A DNA stretch of 64,000 nt from Duganella sp. SG902 (GTDB lineage: Bacteria; Pseudomonadota; Gammaproteobacteria; Burkholderiales; Burkholderiaceae_D), in NCBI RefSeq assembly GCF_013376005.1, contig NZ_JABMJK010000009.1:186001-250000 (forward strand), read 5' to 3'. Below are positions 35,837 through 45,218 of this stretch, piece by piece. The notes under the pieces are model-generated. The model searched no databases. It saw only the letters and a program-made list of their open reading frames with translations, and was not told the origin of the DNA. The position numbers and the translations under genes were made by a program. Numbering within the stretch: the stretch's first letter is position 1; every line of letters starts with the position of its first letter.

Positions 35837-37615
35837 ATGAACCGTATCGGCCTTTTCGCCGCACTGGCCCTGAGCCTTTCCGCCCACGCCGGCAACCAGC
35901 CGGCCGATACGGTCTACCGCAACGGTTATGTCTACACGGTGGACGCCAAGGACAGTGTGCGGCAGGCGCTGGCCGTCCGTGCCGGCCGCATCGTCTACGT
36001 GGGCGATGACGATGGCGTGAAGGCTTATACCGGCAAGAAGACGGAAGTGATCGATCTGCGCGGCCGCATGCTGATGCCCGGCCTGATCGACGGTCATATG
36101 CATCCGCAATCCGGCGGCAGCCGCCTGCTCAACTGCAGCCTGAATTATGAGTCGCTGACGGTGGCGCAGTTCCAGTCGCGCATCCAGGCCTGTCTCGATA
36201 ACGACAAGAAGTCCGGCGCCGACCGCTGGCTCGTCGTGGTCAACTGGTTCCAGCAGGGGATGCTTCCCGATGGCGTGGCAACCACCGCCGCCACCCTGGA
36301 CGCGCTCAAGACCGACCGTCCCATCATCGTGCGCTCGTCGTTCGGCCACTCGGCGCTGCTGAATTCCAAAGGCATCAAGCTGGCCAGGATCGAGCGCGAC
36401 ACGCCCAATCCCGCCGGCGGCGTGATCACCCGCGACGACAAGGGCAATGCCACCGGCCTGCTGGAGGATGCCGCGCAGGACCTGGCCATGAACCTGCTGC
36501 CGCCGTTGACGGTGGCCGAGAATCTGGCCGCCTCCAAGGCAGCGCTGGCGGCAATGCGTCAGCAAGGCATCACCACCTTCCTCGACGCCTATACCGATCC
36601 GGAAACCATGACCGCCTTCCGCGATCTGCAAAAGCAGGGCAAGCTGACGGCGCGCGCGCATTTCGCGGTGCTGATCGATCTGGATAAAGGCGCGACGCCG
36701 CAAAGCGCGGTGGCGGAGCTGCTCAAGCAGCGCAAGCAGTTCGACCAGGGGCCGACGAAAGTGGCGCCGTCAATGCAGGTGCGCCACGCCAAGCTGTTCA
36801 TGGATGGCGTGATTTCCGCGCCCGCCTTCACCGGCGCCATGATCGAGCCCTACCTCGTCAACAAGGGCACGCCGGACAAGCCGGACTGGCAGCCCGGCCC
36901 GCACAACGGCCCGCCCAGCTACTTTTCGCCGGAAGCGCTGCGCACCACGCTCAAGGAACTGGCGCGCGCGCACATCGATCCGCACATCCACGTCGACGGC
37001 GACCGCGCGGTGCGCGAGTCGCTGGACGCCATCGAGGACGTGCGCGCCACGCCGGAAGGCAAGCGTATGCGCCCGGCGCTGGCGCATGATGAAATCGTCG
37101 CGCCCGAGGATTACGCGCGCTTCGCCAAGCTGGATGTGACGCCGGTGCTGTCCTTCCAGTGGGCCAAGCCGGCGCCGGACACGGTGGGCGCCTTGAAGGA
37201 TTTCATGGGGCCGAAGCGCTACGCATTGGTGGAGCCGCAAGCGCTGCTGCTCGACGCCGGCGCGCGCATCGCCTATGGCAGCGATTGGCCGGTCGATCCG
37301 CTGGATGAATGGTTCGCGCTGAAAGTGGGCGTGACCCGCACCGCCGCGCCCAACGCCGGCAAGGAGTACCAGGGCCGGCTGACCGATCAACCAGGCCTGC
37401 CGCGTGCCGCCGCCCTGCGCGCGATCACGCTCAACGCCGCCTACACGCTGCGCCAGGAAACGCAAACCGGCTCACTGGAAGTGGGCAAGCTGGCAGACCT
37501 GATTGTCCTCGACCGTAACTTCTTTACGATACCGGCCGAGGACATCGCCAACATCAAGGTGCTGCAGACCATGGTGGGCGGGAAAATCGTCTATGAGTCC
37601 AAGGGCATGCGGTAA
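35837..37615 (+). CDS. Secreted amidohydrolase, Amidohydro_3/YtcJ-like
   Basis: A 592-residue exported metal hydrolase. AGGAG precedes the start and the signal peptide is MNRIGLFAALALSLSAHA. The metal motif HMH is in MPGLIDGHMHPQSGG, the Lys-containing region is VRHAKLFMDGVISAPAF, the DPHIHVDGDRAVRES loop follows and the final Asp is in IAYGSDWPVDP. The ending LEVGKLADLIVLDRN is typical. It cleaves C-N bonds of a small amide or cyclic substrate. It starts 13 bases after the transporter stop, suggesting cotranscription. Confidence 0.88.
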   Translation: MNRIGLFAALALSLSAHAGNQPADTVYRNGYVYTVDAKDSVRQALAVRAGRIVYVGDDDGVKAYTGKKTEVIDLRGRMLMPGLIDGHMHPQSGGSRLLNCSLNYESLTVAQFQSRIQACLDNDKKSGADRWLVVVNWFQQGMLPDGVATTAATLDALKTDRPIIVRSSFGHSALLNSKGIKLARIERDTPNPAGGVITRDDKGNATGLLEDAAQDLAMNLLPPLTVAENLAASKAALAAMRQQGITTFLDAYTDPETMTAFRDLQKQGKLTARAHFAVLIDLDKGATPQSAVAELLKQRKQFDQGPTKVAPSMQVRHAKLFMDGVISAPAFTGAMIEPYLVNKGTPDKPDWQPGPHNGPPSYFSPEALRTTLKELARAHIDPHIHVDGDRAVRESLDAIEDVRATPEGKRMRPALAHDEIVAPEDYARFAKLDVTPVLSFQWAKPAPDTVGALKDFMGPKRYALVEPQALLLDAGARIAYGSDWPVDPLDEWFALKVGVTRTAAPNAGKEYQGRLTDQPGLPRAAALRAITLNAAYTLRQETQTGSLEVGKLADLIVLDRNFFTIPAEDIANIKVLQTMVGGKIVYESKGMR

Positions 37616-37645
37616 GATGTCGGCCTTTGCACAACACAGCATGCC

Positions 37646-38155
37646 ATGACATTCGCCATTTCCCTGTTGATCATCATCGCCACGGCGGCCGTGGTGTACG
37701 CGATCATCAAGACCAATCCGAACCAGCCCAAGCCATTGCCTCTGCCCACCGGCGTGCCGTATGAGCCCAAGCTGCCGGATGCGGCGCCCGCGCTGCACTG
37801 GTCCGACGGCGGCCGCTTCATGGTGGAGGTGATGACGGAATCTCGCTACCAGCCGACTTTAAAAGCGCTGGCGGGCGAGCATGGCGACCAGGCCGCCGCC
37901 ACACAGTACGTGGCCACGCTGATGCCGGACGATCACAACGCCTATGAGAACGAGGCGGTGGCGGTGTTCATCGAAGGCCGCATGGTGGGCTATCTGGCGC
38001 AGAAGGCGGCCGTCAAGTTCCGCGAGCTGCTGCGCAAGAAGGAAGCCAAGGGACAGCTCAGCACCACCGACGCGCAAGTACGCGGCGGCGCGCTGTGGGA
38101 GGGCAAGCGGCTGCAGTATGTGGTGGTGCTTGACGTGGAGCCACTGGAAAAATGA
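37646..38155 (+). CDS. Membrane-anchored HIRAN-like domain protein
   Basis: A 169-residue protein with one N-terminal membrane anchor FAISLLIIIATAAVVYAI. The C-terminal part, SRYQPTLKALAGEHGD, then NAYENEAVAVFIEGRMVGYL and AVKFRELLRKKE, matches the HIRAN-like fold: a search motif usually fused to nucleic-acid enzymes, here alone. Function unknown. The next gene begins inside its stop (ATGA). Confidence 0.65.
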   Translation: MTFAISLLIIIATAAVVYAIIKTNPNQPKPLPLPTGVPYEPKLPDAAPALHWSDGGRFMVEVMTESRYQPTLKALAGEHGDQAAATQYVATLMPDDHNAYENEAVAVFIEGRMVGYLAQKAAVKFRELLRKKEAKGQLSTTDAQVRGGALWEGKRLQYVVVLDVEPLEK

Positions 38156-38535
38156 AGCTGCTCGCCACAGCACTCATGGCAGCCGCCGCGCCGCTGTGGG
38201 CCGCGGAGCCGCCGCTGATCGTGCACTACAACGAGCGCCCGCCGCATCACTACACCGAGCACGGCGTGCCGCAAGGTCCCGCCATCGCCAAGGTGACCGA
38301 GGCGCTCGCCACTGCGCACATTCCCTACAGGCTGCGCGGCACACCCGCCAAGCAGCAGCTGATCATCCTGCAAAAGAACGAGGCGCCGGCCTGCATGCTG
38401 GCGTGGGTGGATCTGCCCGGCCGCGACGACAAGGGCAAACTATCGGAAAAGATCTATGACGACCGCCGCCTGTGGTGCACCAAGGCGACGCCGGATGAGA
38501 CAATGCAGCGCCTGAACGCGGCGCTGCTCAAGTGA
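38152..38535 (+). CDS. Short periplasmic binding protein-like
   Basis: A 127-residue exported protein (signal MKLLATALMAAAAPLWA). VHYNERPPHHYTEHGVPQGP, AIAKVTEALATAHIPYRLRG and QLIILQKNEAPACMLAW look like the first lobe of a family 3 solute-binding protein, then it jumps to a short terminal helix. Normal members have about 240 residues, so the second lobe is missing. It could be a compact variant or an internally deleted gene. ATG overlaps the HIRAN gene stop; its own stop directly abuts trmB. Confidence 0.6.
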   Translation: MKLLATALMAAAAPLWAAEPPLIVHYNERPPHHYTEHGVPQGPAIAKVTEALATAHIPYRLRGTPAKQQLIILQKNEAPACMLAWVDLPGRDDKGKLSEKIYDDRRLWCTKATPDETMQRLNAALLK

Positions 38536-39255
38536 TTACTTCTTGGTGAAGACCAGATCCCACACGCCGTGGCCCAGCTTCAGGCCGCGGTTCTCGAACT
38601 TGGTCAGCGGACGGTAGGCCGGTTGCGGCGCGTAGCCGTCGGCGGTGTTCCGCAGGCCCTCTTCAGCGCTCAGGACTTCCAGCATCTGCACCGCATAATC
38701 TTCCCAGTCGGTGGCCAGGTGGATGTAGCCGCCCTGTTCCAGCTTCCGCACCAGCTGCTTCACAAACGGCGCCTGGATCAGACGGCGCTTGTTGTGGCGC
38801 GCCTTGTGCCACGGATCCGGGAAGTAGATATGCACGCCATGCAGCGAGCCATCCGGGATCATGAAGTTCAGCACCTCCACCGCGTCGTGCTGGATCGCCT
38901 TGAGATTGGTCAGCCCCTGCTCGTTGATCAGCTTGAGCAGGCTGCCCACGCCCGGCGTGTGCACTTCCACCCCGATGAAATCCTTCTCCGGCATCACGCC
39001 GGCGATGTGCGCCGTGGTGCCGCCCATGCCGAAGCCGATTTCCAGCACCACCGGCGCCTTGCGCCCGAACGCCTGCTCGTAGTCCAGCGGCGCCTTGGTG
39101 TACTCGATCAGGAACTTCGGTCCCAGCTCTTCCAGCGAACGCGCCTGCGCCGTCGACAGGCGACCGGCACGGGTCACGAAACTGCGGATGCGGTGTTCGG
39201 TCGGGTCGTACAGCATCGGCCGCGCTGGGCCGTCTTTGGGCGTATCGGAAGACAT
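38536..39255 (-). CDS. trmB: tRNA (guanine-N7-)-methyltransferase
   Basis: A 239-residue Rossmann methyltransferase. It has the SAM motif [14 protein letters not shown], the conserved [32 protein letters not shown] (TrmB hallmark PDPWHKxRHxKRR) and [15 protein letters not shown]. It forms m7G46 in the variable loop of many tRNAs using SAM. Family length is normal. It diverges from the GH1 gene. Confidence 0.95.
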   Translation of the reverse strand: MSSDTPKDGPARPMLYDPTEHRIRSFVTRAGRLSTAQARSLEELGPKFLIEYTKAPLDYEQAFGRKAPVVLEIGFGMGGTTAHIAGVMPEKDFIGVEVHTPGVGSLLKLINEQGLTNLKAIQHDAVEVLNFMIPDGSLHGVHIYFPDPWHKARHNKRRLIQAPFVKQLVRKLEQGGYIHLATDWEDYAVQMLEVLSAEEGLRNTADGYAPQPAYRPLTKFENRGLKLGHGVWDLVFTKK

Positions 39256-39325
39256 GGGCGAAAATCGTGGGAAATTATTTGAGGCGGCATTATATCAGGC
39301 TTAACCTGTGGTTTTTCCAAATCGA

Positions 39326-39381
39326 TTGACACTTGCTAGCAGTTGAGGTCTAATCGTTCCTGAGGCGTGAAATCGTTTTCA
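39326..39381 (+). promoter_or_regulatory. GH1 promoter with LacI-type operator
   Basis: TTGACA (39326-39331) and TCTAAT (39349-39354) are separated by 17 bases, an almost consensus sigma-70 promoter. The operator TGAAATCGTTTTCA (39368-39381) lies just after the expected start point. The core GAAATCGTTTTC is the same type as the four sites at 51039-51113, suggesting one repressor for both loci. Confidence 0.7.
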
Positions 39382-39426
39382 AACGTAGCAATGCCCTCCA
39401 TTTCGATCCTGACAAACTTATTAAAA

Positions 39427-40767
39427 ATGACCGATTTCACGCAATTCCCACCCTCGTTCACCTGGGGCGTCGCCACCAGCGCATTTCAAATTGAAGGCGG
39501 CGCCAGCGCCGACGGCAAAGGCCCGTCGATCTGGGACACCTTCAGCCACACGCCGGGCAAAGTCATCGACGGCACCAACGGCGACGTCGCCTGCGACCAC
39601 TATCACCGCTACCCGGAAGACGTGGCCATCATGGCCAGCCTGGGCGTGGACGCCTACCGCTTCTCGATGGCCTGGTCGCGCGTGCAGCCGCAAGGCAAAG
39701 GCGCCTGGAACGAGGCCGGCTGGGACTTCTACGACCGCCTGCTGAAGGAACTGGAAAGCAAGGGCATCGCCGCCCACATCACCCTGTACCACTGGGACCT
39801 GCCGCAGGGCCTGCAGGACGAGGGCGGCTGGCTGAACCGCGACACCGCCTACCACTTCGCCGAGTACGCGGCCGAGGTGGCGCGCCGCTTCGGCAACCGG
39901 GTGAAAACGATTGCCACTCACAACGAGCCGTGGTGCACGGCCAACCTCGGCTACGGCAACGCGCAGTTCGCGCCGGGCGTGGCCGACCTCAAGCAATCGA
40001 TCCAGGTATCGCACCATCTGGTGCTGTCGCACGGCCTGGCCATGAGCGCCATGCGCAAGGTCGGCAGCTCGGCCCAGCTGGGCATCGTGCTGAACCAGTG
40101 GACCGCCGATCCGGCCACCGACAGCGAGGCCGACAAGGCCGCCGCCGAGTTCGAGTACTCGCGCTCGGTCGAGTGGTTCATGGATCCCATCTTCAAGGGC
40201 AAGTATCCGGAACTGGCGCTCAAGGTCCACGGGGACAACGCGCCGGTGGTGCACGACGGCGACCTGGAAGCCGCCCACCAGAAGATCGACTTCCTGGGCG
40301 TGAACTACTACTTCCGCGCGTTCTGCTCGACCGAAACGCCGCCGCGCCAGCCGGAATGCAAGCTGGGCAAGACCGACATGGGCTGGGAAATCTACCCGGA
40401 CGGCCTGACCGAGCTGCTGCTCAAGCTGCACGCCGCCTACGAACTGCCGCCGATCTACATCACCGAGAACGGCATGGCCAATCCGGACACCGTGATCAAC
40501 GGCGAAGTGCCGGACGAGGCGCGCATCGATTTCGTCAAGCGCCACCTGAAGGCCCTCAACGACGCCCGCCTGCAAGGCGTGAACATCCAGGGCTACTTCC
40601 TGTGGTCGCTGCTGGACAACTTTGAATGGAACTCGGGCTACGCCAAGCGCTTCGGCATCGTCCACGTGGACTACGCCACCCAGAAGCGCACCCTGAAGCA
40701 CAGCGCGCTCTGGTATCGCGACTATCTGATCCAACAGCGTCCGCAAAAGACCGCGCACGCCGCCTGA
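39427..40767 (+). CDS. GH1 beta-glucosidase
   Basis: A 446-residue cytoplasmic enzyme (no signal peptide). It begins MTDFTQFPPSFTWGVATSAF followed by QIEGGASADGKGPSIWDTFS, has acid/base Glu167 in THNEPW and nucleophile Glu347 in YITENGM, and ends with the WSLLDNFEWNSGY motif. Length is normal for GH1. A start at 39367 or 39391 is in frame but would lie in the operator; no clear ribosome site is present for any start, so 39427 was chosen by family fit. It hydrolyses imported beta-glucosides and is followed by a transporter gene. Confidence 0.92.
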   Translation: MTDFTQFPPSFTWGVATSAFQIEGGASADGKGPSIWDTFSHTPGKVIDGTNGDVACDHYHRYPEDVAIMASLGVDAYRFSMAWSRVQPQGKGAWNEAGWDFYDRLLKELESKGIAAHITLYHWDLPQGLQDEGGWLNRDTAYHFAEYAAEVARRFGNRVKTIATHNEPWCTANLGYGNAQFAPGVADLKQSIQVSHHLVLSHGLAMSAMRKVGSSAQLGIVLNQWTADPATDSEADKAAAEFEYSRSVEWFMDPIFKGKYPELALKVHGDNAPVVHDGDLEAAHQKIDFLGVNYYFRAFCSTETPPRQPECKLGKTDMGWEIYPDGLTELLLKLHAAYELPPIYITENGMANPDTVINGEVPDEARIDFVKRHLKALNDARLQGVNIQGYFLWSLLDNFEWNSGYAKRFGIVHVDYATQKRTLKHSALWYRDYLIQQRPQKTAHAA

Positions 40768-40786
40768 GCAACGCAACCGTAGTACC

Positions 40787-40816
40787 GCCGCCGGTCCTGG
40801 CCACAGGGCCGGCGGC
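40787..40816. other. Strong hairpin between GH1 and transporter genes
   Basis: GCCGCCGG-T-CCTG at 40787-40799 pairs with CAGG-G-CCGGCGGC at 40804-40816, leaving a 4-base loop. The stem is 13 base pairs including one G-T pair. No T run follows, so it is not a simple terminator; it may stabilise the upstream message or lower expression of the transporter. Confidence 0.6.
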
Positions 40817-40878
40817 ATCCGTTCAAGCCGGCCGCAGAGCTGGTGCTACACTCCAACGAGAACGACGAGGACGACACT

Positions 40879-42255
40879 ATGACCACCGCGCAATCCACCG
40901 TGCAGAACGAGCCGCAACCGCCGCACGACCAGCAGTCGCCCGGCGCCCAGCCGCCATCCCTGTTGCGCGCCATGTTCGCGCGCGGCACGCCCATGCTGTG
41001 GGTGCCGAGCGGCTACTTCGCCATGGCGCTGACCTACATGATGCTCACCAGCGTGACCTCCATCATGTTCAAGAACCTCGGCATGGACAACGGCCAGGCC
41101 GCGCAATACGCCAGCTACCTGATCCTGGCCTACACCATCAAGCCGCTGTTCGCGCCGTTTGTCGAAATGTACCGCACCAAGAAGTTCTTCGTGCTGGCGG
41201 CGCAGCTGATCGTCGGCCTGGGCTTTGCCGGCGTGGCGCTGGCCATGTCGCTGCCCGACTACATGGTTATCATGGTGTTCCTGTTCGGCGTGTTGTCGCT
41301 GGTCGGCGCCACCCAGGACATCGCCTCCGACGGCGTCTACGTCACCGCGCTGGACACCAAGACCCAGTCGCTGTTCTGCGGCATCCAGAGCCTGAGCTGG
41401 AACATCGGCCCCATCGTCGCCTCGGGCGGCATGGTGTACCTGAGCGGCTGGCTGCACACCCACTACTTCAAGCACCAGGCCGGCACCTTCGGTCCGGAAT
41501 GGATCGATTCGTGGCGCATCATCTTCTTCATCGTGGCCGGCATCACCATCCTGACCGCGCTGTGGCATATGCGCGTGATGCCGGACGGCGCCAAGGCCGA
41601 GAACGCGCCCAAGTCGGTGGCGGAAGCGGCCTTCATCCTCAAGGATTCCTTCATCACCTTCTTCCAGAAGCGCGACGTCTGGCTGATGGTGGGCTTCGCC
41701 TTCGTGTTCCGCCTGAGTATCGGCCTGCTGGAGAAGATCGGCCCGTTCTTCATGGTCGACCCGGTGGCGCAGGGCGGCCTCGGCCTGTCGAACGAGATGC
41801 TGGGCCTGATCTACGGCACCTACGGCCTGATCGCCGTGCTGCTGGGCTCCCTGCTGGGCGGCATCTTCGTGGCGCGCCGCGGCCTGCAAAAGACCCTGTT
41901 CCTGCTGTGCTGCGCGGTCAACATCCCCAATGTGACCTTCCTGCTGATGTCGATCTACCAGCCGGACAACCTGGTGGTGATCTGCGCCGGCGTGGCGATC
42001 GAGAAATTCTTCTTCGGCTTCGGCTCGGTAGGTTTCATGATCTACCTGATGCAGCAGCTGGCGCCGGGCAAGTACACCACCACCCACTACGCCTTCGGCA
42101 CCGGCCTGATGGGCCTGTGCATGATGGTGACCGGTGTGGTCAGCGGCCACCTGCAGCAGCTGCTGGGCTATGTGCACTACTTCTGGCTGGTGATGGCGGC
42201 CACCATCCCGTCCTTCCTGGTCACGTGGTTCGCGCCGTTCCACCATAAGGAATAA
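40879..42255 (+). CDS. PAT/AmpG-like MFS transporter
   Basis: A 458-residue transporter from ATG 40879, with a polar N-terminal tail of about 35 residues. The first helices contain SGYFAMALTYMMLTSVTSIM and MDNGQAAQYASYLILAYTIK, then FAPFVEMYRTKKFFVL and ATQDIASDGVYVTALD as in AmpG/PAT sugar and muropeptide carriers. It has 12 predicted helices. With GH1 just upstream, import of beta-glucosides or cellobiose-like sugars is likely. The 3' end is overlapped by 35 bases by the convergent acyltransferase gene. Confidence 0.82.
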   Translation: MTTAQSTVQNEPQPPHDQQSPGAQPPSLLRAMFARGTPMLWVPSGYFAMALTYMMLTSVTSIMFKNLGMDNGQAAQYASYLILAYTIKPLFAPFVEMYRTKKFFVLAAQLIVGLGFAGVALAMSLPDYMVIMVFLFGVLSLVGATQDIASDGVYVTALDTKTQSLFCGIQSLSWNIGPIVASGGMVYLSGWLHTHYFKHQAGTFGPEWIDSWRIIFFIVAGITILTALWHMRVMPDGAKAENAPKSVAEAAFILKDSFITFFQKRDVWLMVGFAFVFRLSIGLLEKIGPFFMVDPVAQGGLGLSNEMLGLIYGTYGLIAVLLGSLLGGIFVARRGLQKTLFLLCCAVNIPNVTFLLMSIYQPDNLVVICAGVAIEKFFFGFGSVGFMIYLMQQLAPGKYTTTHYAFGTGLMGLCMMVTGVVSGHLQQLLGYVHYFWLVMAATIPSFLVTWFAPFHHKE

Positions 42256-43267
42256 GCGGGAACCACGCCGCCCGCAGGCGCATGCACGGCTGCTCGACCA
42301 GACGGTAAAGCAGCCAGCCGCCGCCCACACCGGCAAGCATGACCAGCGCGATACCCGGCGCGCCATGCTTGTCGATGCCCATCCCCTCCGACACCACCTT
42401 GAACAGCGGCTTGTGCGCGAGGTAGATGGCGTAGGACCACAGCGCCAGGCTTTCAGCGCCCGGCACGCGCACACGCCCCATCGGTCCCAGCGCCGCCAGC
42501 ACCAGCAGGCCGAAACTCATCGACAGCAGCGTGAAGCCGAAAGCGGTGATGAAAAACGATTCGTCCTCAAAGCGCGCCAGCAGCCAGCATGCCACGCCCA
42601 GTCCCGCCGCCAGCAGCGGTTTGCTGTGCAGGAGCACGCGCTCGTACAGCGGACGATGGAAGTTCTTCAGCATGGCGATCGCCACCCCCGGCAGCAATTC
42701 GTCAAAGCGCGCGAAGCTGGAGTAGTACACCTCCTGCGAAAACGGCTGCATGCCGTCAGCCCACGCATGCACCCTGAAGGAAATGGCGGCCGCCACGGCC
42801 AGCGCCAGCGCCGCCCATGCCGCCGGCGCGCGGCGCAGCAACAGCAAGGCCAGTGGCAGCACCACGTAAAACTGCTCCTCGATGCAGAGCGACCATGAGT
42901 GGGTGAAGGTCTGGCCGTATTGCAGGCCGAAGTTCTGCGTGAAGGTGAGGAAGCGCCACAGCGGCGCGGTGGCCGAGCCGCCCAGCGCCACCGGGAACAG
43001 GCAGTACGCCGCCAGCACCACATAATAATTCGGCAGCGTGCGCAGCAGGCGGCGCCCGAAGAAGGTCGCCAGCGGCACGCGCTGCGCCAGCAGCTGGTTG
43101 CCGATCAGGTAACCGCTCAATACAAAGAACAGATCGACGCCGGCCCAGCCGACGCGGCCAAGCGCACCGAAGTCGCCGCCCCCGGCCACCACGCCGTAGT
43201 GGTACATCAGCACCAGCGCGATGGCCAGCGCGCGCAAGGTGTCCAGGCCGTGAATCCGGGTAGTCAT
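42221..43267 (-). CDS. Acyltransferase 3 (OafA-like)
   Basis: A 348-residue membrane enzyme with about ten helices. It begins TTRIHGLDTLRALAIALVLM with the RxxR/D-H type motif of the family, then GRVGWAGVDLFFVLSGYLIG and SWSLCIEEQFYVVLPLALLL, typical of acyltransferase 3 proteins that O-acetylate surface sugars. No polysaccharide genes are adjacent. It ends inside the 3' end of the MFS transporter gene. Confidence 0.88.
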   Translation of the reverse strand: MTTRIHGLDTLRALAIALVLMYHYGVVAGGGDFGALGRVGWAGVDLFFVLSGYLIGNQLLAQRVPLATFFGRRLLRTLPNYYVVLAAYCLFPVALGGSATAPLWRFLTFTQNFGLQYGQTFTHSWSLCIEEQFYVVLPLALLLLRRAPAAWAALALAVAAAISFRVHAWADGMQPFSQEVYYSSFARFDELLPGVAIAMLKNFHRPLYERVLLHSKPLLAAGLGVACWLLARFEDESFFITAFGFTLLSMSFGLLVLAALGPMGRVRVPGAESLALWSYAIYLAHKPLFKVVSEGMGIDKHGAPGIALVMLAGVGGGWLLYRLVEQPCMRLRAAWFPLIPYGGTARTT

Positions 43268-43401
43268 AATGCCCTTTCAGTCAATGGAAAAGGCGATTCT
43301 GCCGCCGCCGCGCCGCCCAGGCATGCGCCTTGTGACGAAAGCCGGAATCGGCGTGACGCACGCCGCCAACCGTCATATCGCCCCTGCTATACTCGCTGCC
43401 G

Positions 43402-44466
43402 ATGACGACCCTGCCCAATCCCCTGCTGTCCGCCGCCCGCATGCTGCTATTGAACGCGCTGGCCTGGATTGCGGTCAGCGCGGTGGGCGCCCTCGGCGCG
43501 GCCAGCGCCAGCGGCTACCTGCGTCTATGGCAGCAATGGTGCATCGACTATGTGCCGATGATGATGCTCAGTTCCGGCCTGTGCCTCGCCCTGCTGCGCT
43601 GGCCCACGCTGTTTGCCTCGTGGCGCAAGGTGCTGCTCCTGTTCGTGGTGGTGATGGTGCTGTTCCAGCCGCTGCAATGGCTGTACCTCGACTGGGTGCG
43701 CGACGACGACACCCTCGGCCTGCAAAGCGCCTACCTGGCGCGCCTGCGCATGCGGCGCTTCAGCTGGTTTATCACCGGCGCCACGTTCGCCATCATCGTC
43801 GCCATCGGCAACTGGCGGCTGGCACGGGCGCGCGAGCGCGATCTGCAGCGCACCCACACCGAGAACCTCGAGCTGTCGCTGGCGCTGGAGCAGCAGCGCA
43901 TGCTCGCGCTGCGCGCGCAACTGGAACCGCACTTCATCTTCAACGCGCTGAACGCGATCAGCGCCCTGGTGCGCGACGGCGACAAGGCCGTGTCGCTGCA
44001 AGGCATCAGCCGCCTGAGCGACCTGCTGCGCTATGCGCTGTCGGCCAGCCTGCGCGATTCGGTGCGGCTGGGCGAGGAACTGCGCTTCGTGCGCGACTAC
44101 GCCGACCTGCAGCGCCTGCGCTACGGCGAGCGCCTGCAACTGCACGTCCACTGCGACGACCTGAGGCTGCACGAGGCACCCTGCCCGCCGCTGCTGCTGC
44201 AACCGCTGATCGAGAACGCCCTGCGCCACGACCTCGATTGCCACGACGGCGCCAGCGATATCCAGGTGCGGATCGAGCAGCGCGGCGACATGCTGTCGAT
44301 CAGCGTCTCCAACCCGCTCAACGCCAGCGTGCCGGCCAATCCCGGCACCGGATTGGGCCTGCAAAACACGCGCGAGCGCCTGCGCATCTTCAATCCATCG
44401 GCGGCGCTGCACACGGAGCGGCGCGGCGAGCGCTTTTACGCGGAAATCGAGCTGCCGTGGGAATGA
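43402..44466 (+). CDS. LytS/YehU-type sensor histidine kinase
   Basis: A 354-residue kinase. Four membrane helices occupy about residues 10-130, then a short coiled coil LSLALEQQRMLALRAQLEPH leads to the H-box His177 in LEPHFIFNALNAISALV. The ATPase part has PPLLLQPLIENALRHDLDC and the G box NPGTGLGLQNTRERL. The sensor has no extracellular domain. The stop overlaps the response regulator start by ATGA, so the two form a two-component pair. Confidence 0.92.
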   Translation: MTTLPNPLLSAARMLLLNALAWIAVSAVGALGAASASGYLRLWQQWCIDYVPMMMLSSGLCLALLRWPTLFASWRKVLLLFVVVMVLFQPLQWLYLDWVRDDDTLGLQSAYLARLRMRRFSWFITGATFAIIVAIGNWRLARARERDLQRTHTENLELSLALEQQRMLALRAQLEPHFIFNALNAISALVRDGDKAVSLQGISRLSDLLRYALSASLRDSVRLGEELRFVRDYADLQRLRYGERLQLHVHCDDLRLHEAPCPPLLLQPLIENALRHDLDCHDGASDIQVRIEQRGDMLSISVSNPLNASVPANPGTGLGLQNTRERLRIFNPSAALHTERRGERFYAEIELPWE

Positions 44467-45212
44467 TCAACTACCTCATCGTCGACGACGAAGCTCCCGG
44501 CCGCGCCAACCTGCGGCTGGCGCTAGCCGCGCATCCGGACTGGCGGCTGCAAGCCGAATGCGACAGCGCGGCGGCCGCGCGCCGCGCGCTGGCCGACGCG
44601 CCGGCCGCCGTGGTCTTCCTCGATATCCAGATGCCGGGAGAATCCGGACTGGAACTGGCGCGTGAACTGAGCCGGATGGCGGCGCCGCCGCTGATCATCT
44701 TCGTCACCGCCTACAACAGCCACGCGCTGGACGCGTTTGAAGTGCACGCGCTGGACTACCTGCTCAAGCCCATCGACGACGAACGGCTGGCGCGCACAGT
44801 GGCGCGCGCGGCGTCCATGCTGGCCTGGCGCCACGGCGACGGGTATCGCAACGCCTTGCGCAACTACGCGGCCGTGACGCAACCGGCCCACGCCGAAGTG
44901 CTCAGCGTGCGCTCGGTCGGCTCGATCGAACAAATCAGGATACAAGACATCCTGTGGCTGCAATCGGCGGGCAATTATGTGGAACTGCATCTGACGGCGC
45001 GCGCGGTGCTGCACCGCATGCCGCTCAGCCGCCTGGAGCAGCTGCTGCCGCCGGACCAGTTCCTGCGCGTGCACCGCACCGTGATCGTGCGGCGCGACCA
45101 GATCCGCCGGCTGACGGTGGTGGGCGATGGCCGCCACGAGCTGACGCTGGCCTGCGGCGCGCGGCTGGCCGTCAGCGAACGCTATGTGCGCGACCTCAAA
45201 GCCTGCCTGTGA
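44463..45212 (+). CDS. LytTR response regulator
   Basis: A 249-residue regulator. The receiver has Asp8, Asp9, phospho-acceptor Asp54 (VVFLDIQMPGESG), Thr in IIFVTAYNSHALDAF and Lys in LDYLLKPIDD. The C-terminal LytTR domain (about 140-245) contains LWLQSAGNYVELHLTA and FLRVHRTVIVRRDQIRRL. It binds direct-repeat promoters when phosphorylated by the upstream kinase. Possible targets are the opposite-strand genes next to it, but no evidence is visible. Confidence 0.93.
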   Translation: MINYLIVDDEAPGRANLRLALAAHPDWRLQAECDSAAAARRALADAPAAVVFLDIQMPGESGLELARELSRMAAPPLIIFVTAYNSHALDAFEVHALDYLLKPIDDERLARTVARAASMLAWRHGDGYRNALRNYAAVTQPAHAEVLSVRSVGSIEQIRIQDILWLQSAGNYVELHLTARAVLHRMPLSRLEQLLPPDQFLRVHRTVIVRRDQIRRLTVVGDGRHELTLACGARLAVSERYVRDLKACL

Positions 45213-45218
45213 GCGGCT

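Noticed and set aside
40846-42474. A 542-codon frame antisense to the PAT-like transporter
   Set aside because: Composition is typical of a shadow frame; the sense frame has membrane helices and family motifs.
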